Part shown: positions 10,444 to 15,000 of the stretch, piece by piece
Layout: each line of letters begins with the position of its first letter
How positions within the stretch are numbered: position 1 is the stretch's first letter
Source of the DNA: Salpingoeca rosetta
Lineage: Eukaryota; Opisthokonta; Choanoflagellata; Craspedida; Salpingoecidae
NCBI RefSeq assembly: GCF_000188695.1
Contig: NW_004754931.1
Span: forward strand, 226,337-241,336
Reading direction: 5' to 3'
DNA length: 15,000 bases
Notes under the pieces: model-generated
Told to the model about the DNA's origin: nothing
Databases searched by the model: none
What the model saw: only the letters and a program-made list of their open reading frames with translations
Position numbers and translations under genes: made by a program

Positions 10444-11349
10444 CGAGACAGATACACACGAGACAGGTACACACACACGCGCACACACACGCACGCGCAT
10501 CCCCTCCCCCTCCCCACACACACGCAAACGTTCACCACCGCGCACCTCGGTCGAGTATTGAAATGGTGGCATGCAACTGCCACATTGGACATTCGACGAA
10601 GGAGTGGCAGCAACCTCAATGTACGTTCCCGCAGGACACGTGCTCACAGGTGTGCACTTTTCCGCAAAGATGCTTGGGTTGTCTTGGAACTTGCCATCCG
10701 TGCAAGTGCAGCACTCGTTGTCCTTGAAAGCGTTGCCGGCATCGCATATAAAGCGGCCCAGGCCACAGGTCGTGTGATCTTCGCACGGCGTGTTGGATGA
10801 CACGCTGCACTCGCCCGTTGCATATTGGCCATCGGGGCACACTCTGCAAACCTGGCAACCGTCCTGGTTGATGTCAACAGAGAACTTGCCCTCTTCGCAA
10901 GCGGTGCACGTGCGCGGTTGCTCGGGAGTGCACGATTGCACCACGTGCTCCCCAATGGCACAGTCAGTGCATGGGCTGCAGACGGACTGTGTCGTTTCAC
11001 TGCAGTCGCCGCTGAGGAAGAAGCCTGTGTCACACTGCTCCGACACCTGGCACACCGCAAACTCAAAGTCGCGCTGCACGGGGCCCGTCAGGTCATCCAC
11101 GTAGCACGATATGTGCAGGTCGCCCTCAAACAGGGTGCTCGGCGTAAAGGATGGATCACTGCCTATGTACTCGTCACCCCGGAACACAATGGTCGGTTGC
11201 AAACCATCAGCCGAGCACGTGTACGTCGACATCGTGCCCACTTCTGGTGGGTGATCGTATGTCACCTGAATACGACTTGCATCAAAAGCTACAAGCGTGC
11301 ATTGAGCGTGTGTGTGTGTGAATGAGAGAGTGTGCGAGTGAGTGTGAAT

Positions 11350-11426
<77 letters not shown>

Positions 11427-12798
11427 TGTGTGTGTGTGTGTGCGTGTGCGTTGCTGTGATGTGGACAAAGGAACCGATATCTCTCGCAGTCGTGTGGCAG
11501 GTCATCAGCTTACGGCAGTGTCTGGCTGTGAGGGCAACTCCATTCTTGCAGCTCAGTGCACACGTCTCGATCTTCCACCTGTACAGAATCATGGTGCAGA
11601 AGCAAGGCAAATGTCATGCACACCCACACACCCACACACACACACACACACACAGGCGTGAGTGCAGAAAAGAACAAGGAAGCAGAACAAGGAAGCAGAG
11701 CAGTCCATCCACATCGCAACGATCAACAACACCGACGCTCGTGGCGCAAAAGTCAGGGTGTATCGTGCTACGAACCGTCTGTCCATGGTTGCGCCATCAT
11801 ACTGTGACTCCAACTTGATGATGTAGCGGTCGCTTGCTGCTTCAAAGCTGACCGTGCCTCCGACTGTGTTCAGGAAGTTGCCGTTGTTCTCGGTCCTGCA
11901 TACCAGCGGCACCACAACGCATGCCGCAGGTGAGTGAAGCTTCAGTTTGATTTTGTTGGCAAAGCAAACAAGTACACGACTTTGAGGCAAGGCCAGAGGT
12001 TGCACGAGCTGAGCTGTCTCACCTGCAGTTCTTCATGTTGTAAATGTTGCTGTCGATGATGGCGCACATGACAAAAAATTGGCGATCCTGGCATGCGAAA
12101 GCGAGAGGGAGGGACAAACGCGCGCACGCACGCACGAACACATATGAGTGGATGACAGACAGGCTGATCAGGGAGGGTTTAGCCACTAGGGCGCTTGCTT
12201 GCTGTGCGCATAAAGAAGAGAAGCGAGTGTTTGGGGGCCCTTACCCGCGCCGGGCCGTTGTATTGGGAGGTCACCGACACCATGGGGCCGTCATCACAGA
12301 GTTGGTTTACGGTGTCTCGAGGGTTTGATGGTTGCCTGGGCATCACCGAAGCATCGACGACGGCATGCGTGTCACATTTGAAGGCGTATCTATACCGTCG
12401 TGCAAGTGCGGGCGTGATTGAGTGGTGAACACGTGGCTGTCACACACACACACACACATCAAAAACACAAACAGATACGTATCCACGCCCAACTTCCCCA
12501 ACACACACACACAGACAGACAGACAGACACACAAACACACAAACACACACACACACACACACACACATACACACCTGCGATCACCGTTGACGCCAACTGG
12601 TTCGGCGTAGAAACCAACAAGGATGGAGTTTTGAGGGCAGGTGAAGTCGAAACTGCCAAATTCTGTGTTTTCATAGTCTGTAAAGCCTTGTGGGGGCTCA
12701 CTCGCCACTTCCAGGATCAGCAGCTGTGCCACAAGCACCACCACCACCACCATCCAGACGAAGCACGGCCTCAGCTGGGCCAGTGACGGAGAAGACAT
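6560..12798 (-). CDS. Receptor-like type I membrane protein: dermatopontin-like, TNFR-like, HYR-like, TM, tyrosine-rich tail (11 exons, 1350 residues)
   Basis: Exons in coding order: 12798-12575, 12389-12245, 12087-12023, 11895-11776, 11578-11514, 11288-10546, 10214-9251, 9096-9022, 8742-7948, 7714-7431, 7132-6560. Every intron is GT-AG and phases match throughout (4053 bases). The signal peptide is about residues 1-33. Residues 35-206 hold three dermatopontin-like units (FDFTCP with DRRYAFKC; DRQFFVMC; DRRWKIETC). Residues 207-285 may form a beta-sandwich. Residues 286-775 hold TNFR-like repeats with recurring TSDRxCxxC. Residues 776-930 hold two HYR-like repeats (ATDAVDG, ATDAAGN, DTTPPSI). 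Residues 936-1075 may be SEA-like with RTRR at 1022-1025. A Thr/Ser-rich stalk is followed by a membrane helix (1114-1135) with RKRR after it. The tail has ten tyrosines and no kinase domain. A surface receptor or adhesion protein that signals through recruited SH2/PTB proteins is inferred; ligand unknown. Confidence 0.88.
7284..7430. repeat. (CA)n tracts in receptor intron 10
   Basis: Two CA runs, 7284-7319 and 7344-7430, which read as TG on the coding strand. The second one reaches the donor, CAG^GTGTGTGTG, so the 5' splice site lies inside the microsatellite. The intron is 7133-7430. Confidence 0.93.
7506..7571 (-). other. Transmembrane helix of the receptor-like protein
   Basis: Residues 1114-1135, an unbroken run of Ile, Val, Ala and Gly with one Cys, followed directly by RKRR and then a second basic cluster KKRKKK. 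The positive-inside rule places the N-terminal part outside and the tyrosine-rich part in the cytosol. Confidence 0.9.
7890..7947. repeat. CA-rich tract at the donor of receptor intron 9
   Basis: CA/CAGA repeats read as TG/TCTG on the coding strand and start at the donor CAAG^GTGTGTATC. The intron is 7715-7947; its 3' half has no repeat. Confidence 0.85.
8069..8080 (-). other. RTRR, candidate proprotein-convertase site
   Basis: Residues 1022-1025 fit the furin-type consensus RxKR/RxRR. The site lies at the end of a long polar Gly/Asn/Ser loop, just before the hydrophobic strand AQADLVAVTI, so it should be exposed. Cleavage is inferred. Confidence 0.55.
8763..8880. repeat. TG-rich tract in receptor intron 8
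   Basis: On the coding strand this is CA-rich and lies next to the acceptor (TTGCTCTTCAG^GCATCC). The same intron (8743-9021) has a TG-rich stretch near its donor (about 8983-9008), so the two ends of this intron are complementary. Confidence 0.9.
9163..9231. repeat. (CA)n microsatellite in receptor intron 7
   Basis: A pure CA run of about 69 bases, TG on the coding strand, starting about 20 bases after the donor GAAG^GTGCGT and taking up nearly half of the 154-base intron (9097-9250). A C7 run borders it. Confidence 0.95.
10352..10442. repeat. (CAGA)n tetranucleotide repeats in receptor intron 6
   Basis: Two CAGA arrays, 10352-10382 and 10410-10442, separated by CATA and CA units. On the coding strand they read TCTG and lie in the middle of intron 10215-10545, before a C-rich stretch and the acceptor CCTGCAG^GAAAAC. 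Confidence 0.93.
11356..11443. repeat. (GA)n then (TG)n compound microsatellite in receptor intron 5
   Basis: About 69 bases of GA (11356-11424) followed by TG. The coding strand therefore reads CA then a long CT run toward the acceptor TTGTAG^CTTTTG. The intron is 11289-11513, with strong donor C^GTAAGC. Confidence 0.95.
12441..12574. repeat. CA-rich and CAGA tract in receptor intron 1
   Basis: Reads TG, TCTG and TTTG on the coding strand and starts at the donor CGCAG^GTGTGTATG. The intron is 12390-12574, with acceptor GGTATAG^ATACGC. Confidence 0.9.
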
Positions 12799-13290
12799 GG
12801 CGTGTGTGTGTGTGTGTGTGTGTGCGTTTTCGAATGGTTTCGGTTCCAGGGTTTCTGTCGTGTGAATGGGTCAGTGAAGGAAAAATGACGCCTTTCAGGG
12901 CCTGGTGTCTCGGCCTTCACGGACACCAGTCTGTCAGTGAGACGGCAAGGAGGACCTGCGACCTCGTGTTGTTGTTTTTGTTGTTGTTGCTGTTGCTGAT
13001 GCGGTGAGGCAGTGGGAGGACACACACACGATGGGTGTGGCATGGATTTGGAAGCTGAGGGGGAAAAAGGAGGAGCGATGCATGCATGCGACAAAACAAA
13101 GCAAACAACAAGCAAACAACAACCCTGCCTTGCTTGCAAGCAGAATGCAGAAAAGTGTTTGATATCTTCGCAGAATTGGATTGTGTTTGAATTTGTGCTG
13201 TCGGGTTGCATAGTCCTCACGACAGACGACAGACAAAGGTAGACAAGAACGTTGTCGTTGGCAGTTGTGGCTTGTGTTCGGGGAAGGAAG
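12799..13290. promoter_or_regulatory. Divergent intergenic region between receptor and transporter genes
   Basis: These 492 bases lie between two start codons facing outward, so both promoters and 5' UTRs should be here. A (GT)n run at 12802-12824 places (CA)n directly before the receptor ATG. A GTT/TTG-rich stretch lies near 12966-12995, ATGCATGC at 13079-13088, and a palindrome TGCTTGCAAGCA at 13131-13142 within CCTTGCTTGCAAGCAG, which matches 4942-4957 at 15 of 16 bases. An in-frame TAG at 13240-13242 limits the transporter start. No TATA box is obvious. Confidence 0.6.

Positions 13291-15000
<1,710 letters not shown>

Noticed and set aside
1..13290. A functional immune locus linking the VLIG gene and the TNFR-like receptor
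   Set aside because: Only proximity supports it; they are separated by another gene and belong to different divergent pairs.

Overview
The window is eukaryotic nuclear DNA from an intron-rich protist. I think it is most likely a choanoflagellate, because the genes mix animal-style modules: a VLIG-type giant GTPase, a membrane protein joining dermatopontin-like, TNFR-like and HYR-like modules to a tyrosine-rich tail, and a calmodulin relative. They sit in short, GC-rich, gene-dense DNA with small GT-AG introns stuffed with TG/CA microsatellites. The species call is inference; no rRNA or other marker is present.

Layout, left to right. (1) 1-4480, minus strand: the 5' part of a very-large-inducible-GTPase (VLIG) family gene in two visible exons, running off the left edge. 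(2) 4481-5054: the space between two divergent genes. (3) 5055-5990, plus strand: a three-exon, 143-residue calmodulin-like EF-hand protein. (4) 5991-6559: a convergent gap. (5) 6560-12798, minus strand: an eleven-exon gene for a 1350-residue single-pass receptor-like protein. Its order is signal peptide, dermatopontin-like repeats, TNFR-like cysteine-rich repeats, two HYR-like repeats, a possible SEA-like juxtamembrane module with an RTRR site, a membrane helix and a cytoplasmic tail with ten tyrosine motifs but no kinase. All ten of its intron phases close into one frame. (6) 12799-13290: a second divergent promoter space. (7) 13291 to the right edge, plus strand: the 5' part of an MFSD6-like major facilitator transporter with 32 consecutive Asn in its central loop.

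The four genes form two divergent pairs (GTPase with EF-hand protein, receptor with transporter). Nothing in the sequence shows that they share a pathway. The likeliest undescribed biology is the receptor, whose membrane-proximal region is laid out like a proteolytically processed receptor (a Notch-type HD or SEA fold with a proprotein-convertase site in a loop) and whose tail looks built for phosphotyrosine docking. The GTPase also carries a partial 156-residue internal duplication in which 36 bases are identical. I see no mobile element, CRISPR array, tRNA or rRNA gene. Most other long open frames are products of (CA)n/(TG)n repeats or lie antisense to the four genes.
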